From Selaginella moellendorffii (taxonomy: Eukaryota > Streptophyta > Lycopodiopsida > Selaginellales > Selaginellaceae), in NCBI RefSeq assembly GCF_000143415.4, contig NW_003314322.1, positions 375,213 through 439,212 of the forward strand: a stretch of DNA of 64,000 bases, read 5' to 3'. Shown one piece after another: positions 33,771 through 45,724 of this stretch. Below the pieces are notes generated by a model. The model was not told the origin of the DNA. It did no database searches and saw nothing but the letters and a program-made list of their open reading frames with translations. Made by a program: the position numbers and the translations under genes. Position 1 is the stretch's first letter, and each line of letters begins with the position of its first letter.

Positions 33771-35848
33771 AGTGTTTGGCATTTTGTCTCAATTGTTTTA
33801 GTTCTTGGCCATTGAGAAGCAAGTTTCTTGAGAACAGCTACAATGCTCATGGGAGTAAGCTTACTTTTTTCATGATGAGATAAATAGCCAAAAAACTTTA
33901 TTAGTGTATTGATATTTTAACACATGATAAATTATATCTTCCCATGGATATTACTCTTTTGGCCAAGAAGCTATCAATAATTCAATTGCTATTTATATAA
34001 TCTTTTATGTCAACATATATAACTACTTTTATAACAATTAGCAATTAACAATTAGGTATACAGTTATGTATCAATATAATTGCTATGAAATTGAGTTATA
34101 TTATTTAGTGTCAGTAATGTATTAGTCAGATGTACTAACTAATTGTAATAACACTTTGAGAATTAACAAAATCAAACCCCCTTAATACTATTAATTTTTT
34201 AGTGTTAAATATACTTTAGTTTTGCTTCTTTTTCATAAGGTAGTGATACAATCTATGGACATTCATTTCTGATGGAATAGCAATGGGTTTATAGCTCTTA
34301 TCTTTATGAAAACTTATGAGTTTCTAAGTTTAAAGCTAACATTTCAAACTAAATTGATTTTACTAGTAGTCTTCTGTAACCAAGTGTAATCAATAGTGAA
34401 ATGTTTTTATTAACATGAAATCTTTCTTAGAAAAGGTTAATTATGGCTTATCTGCAAACCAGAAGAAAAACTATTAAGGAAATCCCTCAAAACTCTTTGC
34501 TAAGATACTTTCTAATATTTAAGTCAGGTATATTATAATTTCACTTTTTTATATTAGGTCAAGTTCTATAGAACAAAATGTTTACATGCTTTGGTTATCT
34601 ATATGCTAAGTCCATTTACAATATCAATATATTCCTACCTTCATAAAAAATATGTATAAAACTATTATTCATAAAATAAATCAAATTTACTAAAATAACA
34701 CTCCCAGTGGTGTGGATTTGGGACTTTTGGACATGTATTACTTAGAAATTGTTAGGCTCTAGCATTTCCTAGGTTTAAGGGATCTATGAAATGAAAGTAT
34801 TAAAGATGGGTTTTACAACGTCATAAAATATAAGAATATTATAAGCTAAATTTAAAGAGTGAATTTGAATATTATAAAATAGAAAATTAATATTTGCTAT
34901 GTAGAACGTTTAGTTAAAAACCAGATAATAGATTTGGTATTTGAAGCAGGAAAGAAAATAAAAGAGGTTGGTACAATTTTGAGATACATATTAATATTAA
35001 TATCAGTAAGTAATTAAGTTTTTAGTATTTAAAGGAATCTTATTATTTAAGTATCAAACATATAAATGATAATACTAGAGAATGAAAAATTGAAAGAATA
35101 AAATGTAATAAAATCACTTTACTCACAAATGATTAGCTGCATTTAACAATATAAATTTCTTTAGAATGAAAGTAGAAAATAAAATAATGTTATATTTTTT
35201 TAACTTCAATATTTTAATTATAATATATTAAATCAACTAATTTATTAAAAAACATGATTTACATAGTAATGTGTTGGATATAAGTTTATAATTTAAAATA
35301 TAATTTTTTTGTAATCAAGATTAGTATCATGTTCTACTTTATCTAATTTCTGAATTGTAGGTCAGATTTAATCAATAATTAGTGATATATTTCTAAATTG
35401 AAATTATCTAGATTTTAGATAGATATGATTTGAAATTGTTTACCTAGAGACAATCTTGTAGAAAATTGTTAAAAGTTTTAAGCTTTCCTAAATTTTTTAA
35501 CTCTTAACTTGTATATATATATATATATATATATCTGTGTGTGTGTGTGTGTGTGTATATGTATGTATATATAAAATATAAAATATAAAATAAGAAAGAC
35601 CTCCCATTACACAAAAGAGAGAGGTACAAAAAATACCAATTATTTACTTTAGATCCTTTATAAATTGAGGAAGGTCTTAGTTTTGACTTTGCTGGTTAAG
35701 AAAATTACATCATATATAAAGATTCACATTTGGTAATTCAATTCACTCCAGCTAGGCTAAACCTAAGGGGCAAAATGTCAAAAGAGTGGAACTTTTGGGA
35801 GAATTACAATTTTTAATTTTCATTTCTAAGGGAGTCAATTTGCAAAGT
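33771..35848. other. AT-rich intergenic sequence
   Basis: No ORF, domain or window repeat is visible. A compound TA/TG microsatellite is listed separately. Confidence 0.5.
35512..35572. repeat. Compound (TA)n(TG)n microsatellite
   Basis: About 11 TA units are followed by about 11 TG units and a degenerate TATG/TATA tail. Confidence 0.95.
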
Positions 35849-36503
35849 TGTAAGTGATTAATTTTTCCATTTTACTTTAGTCACTTAACCACACCTCTGA
35901 CCACTTGTTGGAGTCTCACTCACAATCTCCATAAATTTTATTCCAGACTTGGGCTTGCTAGCCTCGATAATGGAATCCTTGCCACTCAAACTTTGCACTT
36001 GGCCCAAGTGCTCCATGTGTTCAATCCCATGATCGACACCCCAAGGTACCACTGACATATCAGCTTATTACGTTAAGGCCATGCCCCTTCACCTTTGTCA
36101 TATTGGTGGTCTAACCCCATTTGCATCACAGTCCCGTTTCTCAAAAACTAGGCCATCCATCCATGAGTGATCATCTTAGATCCACTCATTAGCATTCTTA
36201 GGATGCCCACAAGCATGGGGAATAGCCTTCCTCAATATCCCTTTTCGGTTCCCACTAAGTCCCTTTCTGTCCATGGCCGTGGTCGCTAACACTGCCATTG
36301 GATTAAGGCCCACAGGCCTAACCACTAACTTCCACGGTCCTTTGGGACTTCCTCCTCACATGATCGTATCCTTGGTCTTTACACCAAAGGATTACTCCTT
36401 TTCCTTTTCACAGTCTGGGACTTTGGGACAACATTTAGGAACACCGTAGCCTTACGCGAACCTCGTGAGTACTCTCCCCACCTTCCGCCTTTGGGTGCTC
36501 TAG
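35849..36503 (-). mobile_element. Family-A LTR 3' portion, minus orientation, cut by a D LTR
   Basis: It is the reverse complement of about 41000-41665: it starts TGTAAGTGATTAA (the LTR end) and includes CAAGTGCTCCATGTGTTC, CCATCCATGAGTGATCA and CACCGTAGCCTTACGCGA. At 36504 it changes to a D LTR start. Confidence 0.75.
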
Positions 36504-37648
36504 TGTCGCAAATCTGATTTCGGGTATCGAAAGTTACCTGTCGGCCAATCCTTATGGACACTCTTTCCTTACTGCCATAACGGCAGGAAGTCGGTATTTC
36601 TAGACTCGTTATCAGTTTCCCACTTGAGCTAGTTGAGAAACTGGTCAATGACCATGTACTAAGATTGGATAAACATAAGGTAGGAACCCTATGTGTTTCT
36701 TGTTGAGCATACTCCACCTGGTTTAAGAAACTTGAGTCATTGGCTTGCACTTGCTAGTATCAAGAACCCCCGCGATATTGAGATTGGTCCTTCAATATTC
36801 GCTAAATGATAGCTTACCGTGTTTGCCAAACACCCTTGCTATCATGCCCTTTCTGTTAGTCTCATTTTGGTCCCAAATGCTATTTATGGAAAACATCTAG
36901 ATTTTCTCATTTGGCATATTTACAGAATGTAGAGATTGTCTTGAACACAATGGTGTTCGTCCTGTGTCCAAATTCGCAATCTAGTGCCATTCTATATTTA
37001 GTAAGTTTTAAGTTTGTCCCAGAGATTAACTCCTGATACTAAGGGAGGCTTGGGGTGAAAGCCCAAAGCATGTGTTCCTCAAGGGAGGGGGGTTGTGGGG
37101 GGTTCCAAATGTATAGTAAAGATAGTGGGTAGGTCAGGCATGGCTGACCAACTTGAGGCATAATCTAGTTTCTGCTTACGTGTCTGTCCTTGTTCTGCGT
37201 CCGGCTTGGGTCTAAGCCCAAGTTCCATTCCATGCTAGCTGGTGGAGTACCTATATCCTTGCGTTAGGCCACCAGTATGCCAAAATAGCACCAGACTCCG
37301 TTTGACTCTATTTTGCATACTGGTCTTGGCATTGGGATGCTGGTTACTCTAGGACTATTCCAAGTCGCTCTGGGCTCCTGTCCCTTTGCTCCTTGGGCTG
37401 TATGCTCGGGAGTTGCTCCATGGTCTGGTTCTGTCACTCCTTGGCTCCATGCTTGGGAGTTTGGCACCGTTCTTTCTTTTAGTGGCCCAAGACCCTGAAC
37501 CTCGGGTTCCGCACCACTGTCCTTTGGACACATGGCATATGACACATGGCATGTGTCACGTGGTATAAAGAGGGTTTAGATTCCGCTTTGTGGCATTATC
37601 CTATGGTAAATCACTATAGGATAAAGGGTCAAAACCACGTGTGCTACA
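36504..37648 (+). mobile_element. Family-D 5' LTR
   Basis: The LTR is 1,145 bp, from TGTCGCAAATCTGATTTC to GTGTGCTACA. It is followed directly by a primer binding site, which fixes it as a 5' LTR in plus orientation. Related LTRs lie at 12071-13176 and 58583-59505. No coding is present. Confidence 0.8.
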
Positions 37649-37650
37649 TT

Positions 37651-37662
37651 TGGTATCAGAGG
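37651..37662 (+). other. Family-D primer binding site
   Basis: TGGTATCAGAGG, 11 of 12 matching the initiator-Met tRNA-complementary site, begins two bases after the LTR end. Confidence 0.8.
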
Positions 37663-39789
37663 ATACGTCTCAGTGAGTACTATCCAATGAGATTGGGCAA
37701 CTAGTCTCGTTACATACATAGAGATGAAAATGATGAAAGTAACCAAATCCATTACCAAGGAACGAATGTGAAGTTTTTGCACCAAAACGTGTACCCACTT
37801 AGATGTTGTGCCTTATGATGTGAGCTTGCTCTTGGGCTCACATGATGGATTTAAGGTGTACCATTTTACATGAGTTTGTGCTTGGGCTCGTGAGTGAGGC
37901 ACATTAGCAACTCAAGGTTACACTTTGAGTTGGCAGGATTAATGTTAGCCTATCGGTGGTTCCATGAGTTATTCCTTATACCGTGGGTTTAAGTAAACTT
38001 TCCTTGGGTTTGTTGTGAGTGGCATAGGCTAGTTTGTAACTGTTTAGCACGGCACTAGTGGATCCTTCTTAGGCATGACTACAAGTGGATCAATCATGAC
38101 TGCAGGGATTAGTCTATTGATTCAAGTAGTCATTACCGTGCTCTCTCATAAACTTTTTTTGGATTGGACTGAAGGCAGTGCAAACCCAAGTTTGAGGTTT
38201 GGTTAAAGATGAGACCGAAAAGAGAGTTATCAAGAACGAAGGATCAAACACGTAAATCATTTTCTCTCCTTGGAGAGATGATTTGCAGCAAAGTGTGACT
38301 CATTGCTCGTGTTCACAATATGCAATCAAGAGTCCCTACTTTGATGCATGTTGGAAATGATGGTCTTGCAAGTGGTGAGTTGTGGGATGGATAGTGGTGA
38401 AGCACTAAACCATTTTGTCTAGACTTACTATTGGAAGACTTGGGTTGCAATGCTCAATTCTTTTCCGAGGAACCTTGCTATTACTCTTTGAGTAGCTTGG
38501 TATTGGATTAGTTTTGAGTTTGGTCGGAAAGAGAGTGGCATGAGCTTGTCCATGTTATGAACAAAAGTTAGTGATGTTTGGTGTTGTACGTCTATATCGG
38601 TGGAGTGTGGCATTTATGTTGCATTTTGTCAAATTGAGTTGGCACCTGATATTTACGTAAACTTTTGAAGTAATGATATGGGCATTGCTCGTGGTGTTGC
38701 TCAATTGATGATCAAGTCATTGTGATTTCCATATCATATCCATGTGATAACCAATAATGTGTTTACGAAGTTGCTTCGTTAGACAATGATCAACCCCAAA
38801 GTGGTTGATGGTGAAGCTAGTCTACTTGCATGTAGTAGCATTGTAGTAGCTTTGACCGGATTCTCAATGGTGGTCCAATTATGCTAAGCTTATGTTGGTA
38901 CCTTATTTCCTTGAGTTTGCCCACTAAGGTGTTGGAAAAGGGTTGTAGCATTCACTTGCTATGGCTTGTCGGTTGATCCGTTAACACTTGGAGTAAGTTA
39001 TTGGATGGAGAAGATGTATAGTGGAGGCATTGACATCACTAGCACTTGTGTTAGTGGAAGTGATATTGTTAATTTTGAGTTATGAGGAATTTTTCTTTAG
39101 AGCTTGGTTTTCCATATCATTTTTTTTGTTAATGTTTTGGCTTCACATTAGATCTTGAAGGTGGTTGAAAAAGAGTGTTAGTGCAATGTGGATATTCAAA
39201 GATATGGTCTTTGTGATTATGCCTTGGATGTTCATTTTGCATTTTATGAATATCAGTGTTGGATGTCGAAAAATGGGCAAAGATGTTCGATGCTTAAGCA
39301 TGCTATTGGGTCTTGAGAATTTGTGTTGAGGTGAAACTATGTGAAGTTGTTAGTAAAAGAAATTTGGATGAGTCTTGAACGTTTGATTCCTGGACTGAGA
39401 GTCATTCTTTCTCTAGGATGGAAATTTTTCACAAATTTTCTTAGACCTCTTCAATGGCTGATTTGTTGATCACTTTGCCTGAAAACCATTCTGTTTTCGT
39501 AAGTCGATACAAACTAGTAAAAGGGTTGGAATTAACTTTGGTTAGTTTAGACCTTAGTAGATAGTTTATATGATATGGCCCGAAAGGGACATTGACTTTT
39601 GGGGCTAAGGCAATTGGGTTGGATAGAGTCTGGAGTTGGTATAGAAAAGTGGCTGTTGCACTTTTCTAAGAAAGGTGACCCTTGTGCTTTTCTTTTGTAG
39701 CATTGTGCTTGGTGGTAGATTGCACTTTACATTTCATTAAACTCTATGAGAGTAGTGAGCTCTCACTGATCTTGACTTAGTCTTGGTAG
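37663..39789 (+). mobile_element. Family-D interior (non-coding), interrupted by family A
   Basis: 37663-38357 matches 2345-3025, and 38430-38790 matches the reverse complement of 62800-63150, so this is repetitive. No gag or pol frame is visible in 2.1 kb. The family-A element starts at 39790; the rest of D beyond that insertion is not identified in the window. Confidence 0.6.
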
Positions 39790-41665
39790 TGTGAGACACA
39801 AAATCCCTAGGCCCCAAAGTGGAGCCGGAAGGGCGCCACGTGGTAGTGGCCGAAGCGAGAGCCGAACGAGCGTAACACGTTTGGACCAAAAGCTCCGACT
39901 TGAAAAGTCAAGAGCGGGAGTGGAACTCCCAACGAAGTGCTCAAGGAACGAGCACGAAGCGAGTAAAAAGCGAGGCTCCAAAAAGGGACCCAAAAGGACC
40001 AACACATGACACGTGGAAGTGTCCGAGATGGACCCGAGATGGAGTCCGATATGGAGTCCGAGACGGAGTCCGAGACGGAGTCCGAGACGGAGTCCGAGAT
40101 GGAGTCCGAGACGGAGTCCGAGATGGAGTCCGAGACGGAGTCCGATATGGAGTCCGATATGGAGTCCGAGACGGAGTCCGATATGGAGTCCGAGATGGAG
40201 TCCGAGGTGGACCCGAGATGGACCCGAAATGGAGTCCGAGATGGAGTCCGAGATGGAGTCCGAGATGGACCCGAGATGGAGTCCGAGATGGAGTCCGAGA
40301 TGGACCCGAGATGGAGTCCGAGATGGACCCGAGATGGAGTCCGAGATGGAGTCCGAGATGGAGTCCGAGATGGAGTCCGAGATGGACCCGAGATGGAGTC
40401 CGAGATGGAGTCCGAGATGGAGTCCGAGATGGACCCGAGATGGAGTCCGAGATGGACCCGAGATGGAGTCCGAGATGGAGTCCGAGATGGAGTCCGAGAT
40501 GGAGTCCGAGATGGACCCGAGATGGAGTCCGCGATGGAACCGGGACTGAGATCAAGTCCGAGGCCGAATCCGAAGTCGGATCCGAAATCGGATCCGAGAT
40601 CGAGCCAGAGACTAAGTCCAAATACTAATACGGGTCAAGGGGTGAAAGCCCAAAGCGTGCGTCTCCCAGGGGGGGGGGGCTGCGGGGGGTTCCAAAAGTA
40701 TAGTAGGGAGAGTGTGGGGGTTGGAGCCCAGTTGGAGCCAGTTGGGCCAGGAAGGGCCAGTTTGGCCCAGGAAGGGCCAGTTTGGTCCAGGAAGGCCAGA
40801 CCCAGTGTTGGGTGATGAGCTGACCACTGGGAAGTCCAAGACTAGAGTGAACACGGACCGACAAGCGGGGTAGCTTGGTGAAGTGTTCAAGAGCCGGCTC
40901 TAGTTCCCCCGGGAGATCGACTGGCCGATGCTCCCAGTCCAAGTGTGGGTGGCACTACCTACTTGGATACCAGGCGTGGCTCAACGGAACCTCGCTCTAA
41001 GCCCATGGCTAGAGCACCCAAGGGCAGAAGGCGAGGAGAGTACCCAGGTGGCTCGCGTAAGGCCACGGTGTTCCGAAATGTTGCCCCAAAGGCCCAGACT
41101 GTGGAAAGGAAGAGGAGCAGTCCTCTGGGGTAGTGACCAAGGACACAGTCGTGTGGTGAGGAAGTCCCAGAGGACCGTGGGACTTAGTGGTCGGGCCTGT
41201 GGGTCTCGATCCAGTGGCAGTGTTGGCAAACACGGCCAGGGGCAGAAAGGGACTTAGTGGGGACTGACAGAGGGATATTGGGGAAGGCTATTCCCCTTGT
41301 CGGTGGGCATCCTAAGGATGCTAAGGAGTGGATCTGAGATGACCACTCACGGATGGTTTGCCTAGTCTTGGAGAGCCAAGACGGTGATGCCAGTGGTATT
41401 GGACTACCAGTGTGGCAAAGGTGATTGGGCATGGCCTTAGCGTAACGGGCTGCGATGTCGGTGGTACCTTTGAGTGTCGGTCATGGGATCGGACACGTGG
41501 AGCACTTGGACCAAGTGCAAATGTTGAGTGGCATGGATGCCATTCTCGGGGCTAGCAAGTCCCAAGTCCTGGATTGGACTTATGGAGGTTGTGAATGAGA
41601 CTCCTCCAAGTGGTCGGAGGTGTGGTTAAGTGACTAAAGTAGAATGGAAAATTTAGTCGCTTACA
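39790..41665 (+). mobile_element. Family-A element, 5' LTR (1,876 bp)
   Basis: It begins TGTGAGACACAAAATCCC and ends GTCGCTTACA, with TG...CA ends. The same 1,876 bp recur at 45725-47600 at a constant offset of 5,935. Apart from two compensating 12-bp indels in the minisatellite, the only difference seen is G versus C at 40840/46775. A 9-G run at about 40671 and a GGGCCAG-rich stretch (40740-40790) are further landmarks. Such near-identity implies a very recent insertion or duplication. Confidence 0.9.
40021..40535 (+). repeat. 12-bp minisatellite inside the family-A 5' LTR
   Basis: The basic unit is GAGTCCGAGATG, with variants GAGTCCGAGACG and GAGTCCGATATG and an interspersed 11/12-bp unit with GGACCCGAGATG. 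About 40 units. As the period is a multiple of three and lacks stops, all three plus frames and a minus frame stay open, giving false ORFs of 178-269 residues. Confidence 0.9.
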
Positions 41666-41668
41666 ATT

Positions 41669-41680
41669 TGGTATCGGAGC
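41669..41680 (+). other. Family-A primer binding site
   Basis: TGGTATCGGAGC, one mismatch from the initiator-Met tRNA-complementary TGGTATCAGAGC, sits three bases after the LTR end. Confidence 0.8.
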
Positions 41681-44600
41681 TGTTCCTTAGTCCGACTTTT
41701 ATTGGTGCTCAAGTATATCACCACTGGTGTTGGCAGCGGAAGGTCCGAGAAGAGGGCCTATCCTTGAGGAGTAGCAGGTCGGGAAGACATGGCTCTCCAC
41801 TACAGTTCATGTGTGAACTTGTAGACAAGGTGGTGGATGGAAAAGGGGCCAATAACGGAACGACTTTGGGATCTTGGGAACACTGCAAGGTTTTCCTCAT
41901 TGAGTTGAGGAGGTGATCCAGATGAGCGTTTGACTCAGCAAACGGGCCAATTTAGTTGTAGTAAACAACTAAAGTTGGGATCACAGGAAAGATAAAGACT
42001 CCAAAGCAATAAGGGAGTCACAAGATTATCCTCATATAGTTGAGGTTGGTGCTCATGAATGTGAGACCAGAAGTAATGACCGTGGGAGGTCAAATACGGA
42101 AGAGGACTCAAGTCCTTGAAATGGTAGCCGGGGCTACCTGTAATAAATGCTGGAACAACCCAAGGAGTTGGGGGGTGTACTTAGAGATGAGTTGGTATTC
42201 TCATCACATGGACAAGTAGTTCTAAGGGGCAGAGGTTGCCCCAGAGAACAAAAACAAGTGTCAGAGTAACACTTGTGAAAATAGTCCTTCTGAGTAGGAT
42301 AGGAATGCAGGAAGTGTATTCCAGTGAGCTAGTGCCTCACAAGTGGGACCTTACGGGTCTGTGGATGTACCAAGTCCAAAATTGCTGGATGACTCAAGTA
42401 GAGTCAAGAAAAGGTCCTAAAAGGACTGATTGGAGCATTTGGACTGAGGTGTGTAGTACCCCATGAAGGATGGGGGAGGGGATCATAGGATCCAAGGATG
42501 AGAACAGAGGGTATCTCATCGATGGCAAAATGTGCCATGCTAAAAGTTATGGGAAAGGTGTTCCCAGAAGGAAACAACTTTGACACAAAGTTGTGTGTGA
42601 CCTCTATGGTGCAGTGCTAACGAATGGTTGGCCTGAGAAAGAGCGGTGTTGGTCTTGGCAAAAGACTTAAACACGAAGGGGAAGTGTCATAGAGGTAGGC
42701 TCGTGGAGCCGATGGTGTGGAGACACCAAATGTGCCAAGGGGTGGTACTATGAGGCTATGTTGGTGGGTTCATGAGAACCCCTTGCCAAAGGAATCCCAA
42801 TGGGAATGGGAATGGCATAGCCTAAGCTGCAGAGCATGCAGTTGGAGTGTGGTGACCCAGATAATGATGGAGGTGTGAAAGCACCAAGCAATGAGTTGTA
42901 GGACTTGACAACTATGAGGCAACTAAGCAAGAGGTGCAAAATAACTGGTTAAACGGGTAGAAGGTAGCTACCCAAGACTTCTAGCATAGGGAAGTCGGAT
43001 ATACCCTTACGGGGGATAAGTTGCTTATGTTGCGATATAGTAAGTCAATGTCATAAAAGGAAATACTCATTGTCAAGAAAACCATCATTGGGACACCCGA
43101 ACACTCTAGAACACCAGAAGGTGGTGTTTGATGTCGCGAGGGCAATGGATAAAGCCCAAGGGACTAAGTCCCTAGCGAATGATGGATAGAAGGTGCTATC
43201 CAAATGTCCAAGGTTGCGGAGACAGGAGAGGACTGTCTACCCGAGTTGGACAAAGCCAAAAATGGGATTTTGGCAAGGCTAGTGATGGGCATGTAAAGGC
43301 CCATAAGCAACAATGTAATCCCAGTGTGTGGGATTATAAGGTGAGCATACCCGGATTGAGGAACCACCCCCTAGGCTATTGGGTAGGTTCATCCCTAAGA
43401 ATACTTGCTAAGGCATGATAGAAAGTGCAAAGCTATCCTCCTGGTTTGGAGGAGAATGACCAAAGGAAAGGTGTGAAGCCAAAAGCAAGAAGTAAGGGGA
43501 TGGAACTGAACCATAGAAATCGAAGGGCATAACCAAGGTTGGTTATGCCAGCTGGGAGTGGAGAATCAAGTGGGGGCTCGAGGGTGTTGCCGCTAGCAAC
43601 TGTGATGCCATGGAGAGTCTAAGTTATGGAATTGTCCATGTTAGACTATGTGGCATTTGGAAGGCTTGCAAAAAGGGAGGCCTTAGCAAGCTGAGGGACA
43701 GAGTTCCTTCAAGGTTCCCAAAGACGATTCTAGGTAGCTTAGTACCTAGAAAGGCCAAGTGTAAATGGTTCATGGAACGCGCGAAATCAGAGTGGCGCAG
43801 CAGAAGCGTGGTCTTGAAGCTTGCCATGAGGCAAGGCTATCAAGGTTGGGGAAGTAATTCCCGAGTGTTCAAAGAGAGGGCTTTGAACGAAAGTCGATGG
43901 TCAAGGACTTTCACGCTTATGCAGGAACCATGTTACAGTGGTCGGAGGACTTGCCAAGCGAGATTGGCACGTCGGGGGAACAAATACCCTAGTTGAAGGT
44001 GATAACTTCAAAAAGGGTGGGCCATGGGGCCGAGCATGGAGGAGTCCATGCATGATCACAGACATGTCAAGTGAGAGGACTTGGCAGTGTGGAGGAACTA
44101 GGTTCCTAAGCTGTGATCTGTAGCGCGCTTTAAAAATAAGTTGGTGCACCGGCGTGGGGAGTCACGCCAGGCATCTTGTGTGATGCCGTCCGTAGATGCA
44201 TATACGGAGGTTGGGTTCGAGTCCCGACCCTCTAGTGCATGGGTTCGAGTCCCAAATCACTAGGGCGTGGTGATGGTTTGGAATATGGGGACACTCATAT
44301 TTCGGTGGTCATGGACTCTCAGTGGGGAGACTGGTTTGGGCACACCGCCAAGCGAGGGATGCCTCGGAGTCGTGATGCACGGTTAGATTGCTTAGTGTGG
44401 CTCAGCATATCTAACATGAACACTTTGGTGCCAGTGGCACCAAGGACGTGGTGAATGAGATGGGGACACCCAGTCTCAGTTGCTATGGACCCTTAGCCGG
44501 AAGGGCTAGCTTGGGCGCACCGCCAAGTGTGGGGGATGCCCCGGGGTCGTAGTTAACAAGTTAAAGGTCTGGAAGACCTAGTACCTATTGGCAAACCTGT

Positions 44601-45724
44601 TAAGGTGCCGAGGGGAGATCACTAGGTGATCTTGGGGCTAAATAAGGACGCGGTCCTTGTTTGGGCTAAGGAATAAGGTTCCTAGTTCAAAGTGTTGATT
44701 TGAACTATTGATGATGGTGTGGCTTGGTCAAGGTGACCAAGTGGGTAAAGCACCTTAGGGAAATGAGCTATGTCATTGCGATGGCATAGTGTGTCCAAGG
44801 AAAGTAGTCTCTAAAGAGACCCATGGGAGGGTCACAAAGTTGGGCCGTGGATAAAGCCCACAGCAGAAGATGCTAAAGAGACTTACTAGGGGTGAACACC
44901 CTAGTATTAGCAAAGCAGAGCCTTTGCTATGGAATCAAAAGAATACCTCAAGGAGGGAGGTAAAGATTCGGTGTTGCTTGGTGCAACAATCAACGGATAG
45001 GAGCAAAAGACGAGTGGCCAAGATAGGGCCGTGGAATCCCTTGGAAGGAATCCAAGTGGCAAAGTTAGGCGAGGAACACTAATGTGTTGGACGCTAACAA
45101 ATTGCGGGAAAGGAAGTGTGTTTCCAAGGATGGATTCCGAATTGCTCCGATTTGGCGAAAGTGGAAGCTCCAAGGGAGGGAGCGGTAAGGTAGCCAAATG
45201 ATAGGGCCATGGACACCCCTAGCACAAAGTATGATAAATGGAACTTAGTGCCCAAGGTGGCACGAAATAGAAGAGAGGATGATGGTGCCCTCAAGTAAAG
45301 AACTTCCTAAGATGGGGAAGTGGAGTTGCACAATCTGTGCAATCCAAGGTGTTGGAGACACCTAGGAAATTGACTTCCAAAAGTCAAAAGAGTAAAAGTT
45401 CCAAGGTGCAAACGTTCAATAGAGGGAAATTGAGACTACTCGAGAAGGAGTAGTGGGATTTACTTAGAGAAGGGTCTCTAAGAGGTTTAGCAAGAACTAA
45501 ATCAATAAAAAGAGAGAACCACTGCATGTGGTCTAATCAGTCTCTAAGGTGGAGAGACTATCCTCCTTAGAGGATGGAGAAGGCGTGGTGAGCCTTCAAT
45601 GTCAAACCATTGACGAATATTGGCTAGGTGCCAAGGATGGAAATGGTAACACATGCGGGTGTTACTTTATAAAATGGTTTACCGTTCGATGAGGACATCG
45701 AACTTCGTCTATGGGTGGTGGAGT
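41681..45724 (+). mobile_element. Family-A interior, 4 kb, non-coding (LARD-like)
   Basis: No gag, protease, RT or integrase motif appears in any frame, although the LTRs are nearly identical and thus young. The region is conserved as sequence in decayed copies at 1-2057 and 20225-22545. It holds the structured block 44145-44254 and a twofold repeat of a GGGC(A/G)CACCGCCAAG motif followed by GGATGCC (44336-44362 and 44510-44540). It ends with a purine-rich GGGTGGTGGAG just before the 3' LTR. Long LTRs plus a conserved non-coding interior define large retrotransposon derivatives (LARDs), mobilised by an autonomous relative; element C is the candidate. Confidence 0.75.
44145..44254 (+). ncRNA. 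Candidate tRNA-like multi-stem structure in family-A RNA
   Basis: A closing stem TGCAC (44145-44149) with GTGCA (44235-44239) encloses four consecutive hairpins. They are GGCGTG/CACGCC with a 6-nt loop (44151-44168), GGCATC/GATGCC with a 6-nt loop (44170-44187), TCCGTA/TACGGA with an 8-nt loop (44189-44208), and GGTTGGG/CCCGACC with the 7-nt T-loop TTCGAGT (44209-44229). A second T-arm-like hairpin TGGG/CCCA with the same loop follows at 44240-44254. The order imitates D, anticodon, variable and T arms, but spacing and the second arm do not fit a functional tRNA. Fold by eye only; role unknown (TFIIIC B-box binding, RNA packaging or priming are guesses). Confidence 0.45.

Noticed and set aside
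40021-40535. CRISPR-like array
   Set aside because: 12-bp units without unique spacers in a plant LTR; a minisatellite.
39900-40815. Overlapping long ORFs (178-269 residues) in three plus frames and one minus frame, repeated at 45835-46750
   Set aside because: They are produced by a 12-bp stop-free tandem repeat inside an LTR; simultaneous openness of all frames and no domain shows they are not genes.
44145-44254. A true tRNA gene
   Set aside because: The T-arm is convincing, but the acceptor stem has only 5 bp, the second arm lacks a standard 7-nt anticodon loop, there is a second T-arm, and the block repeats within a transposon family. Treated as tRNA-like only.
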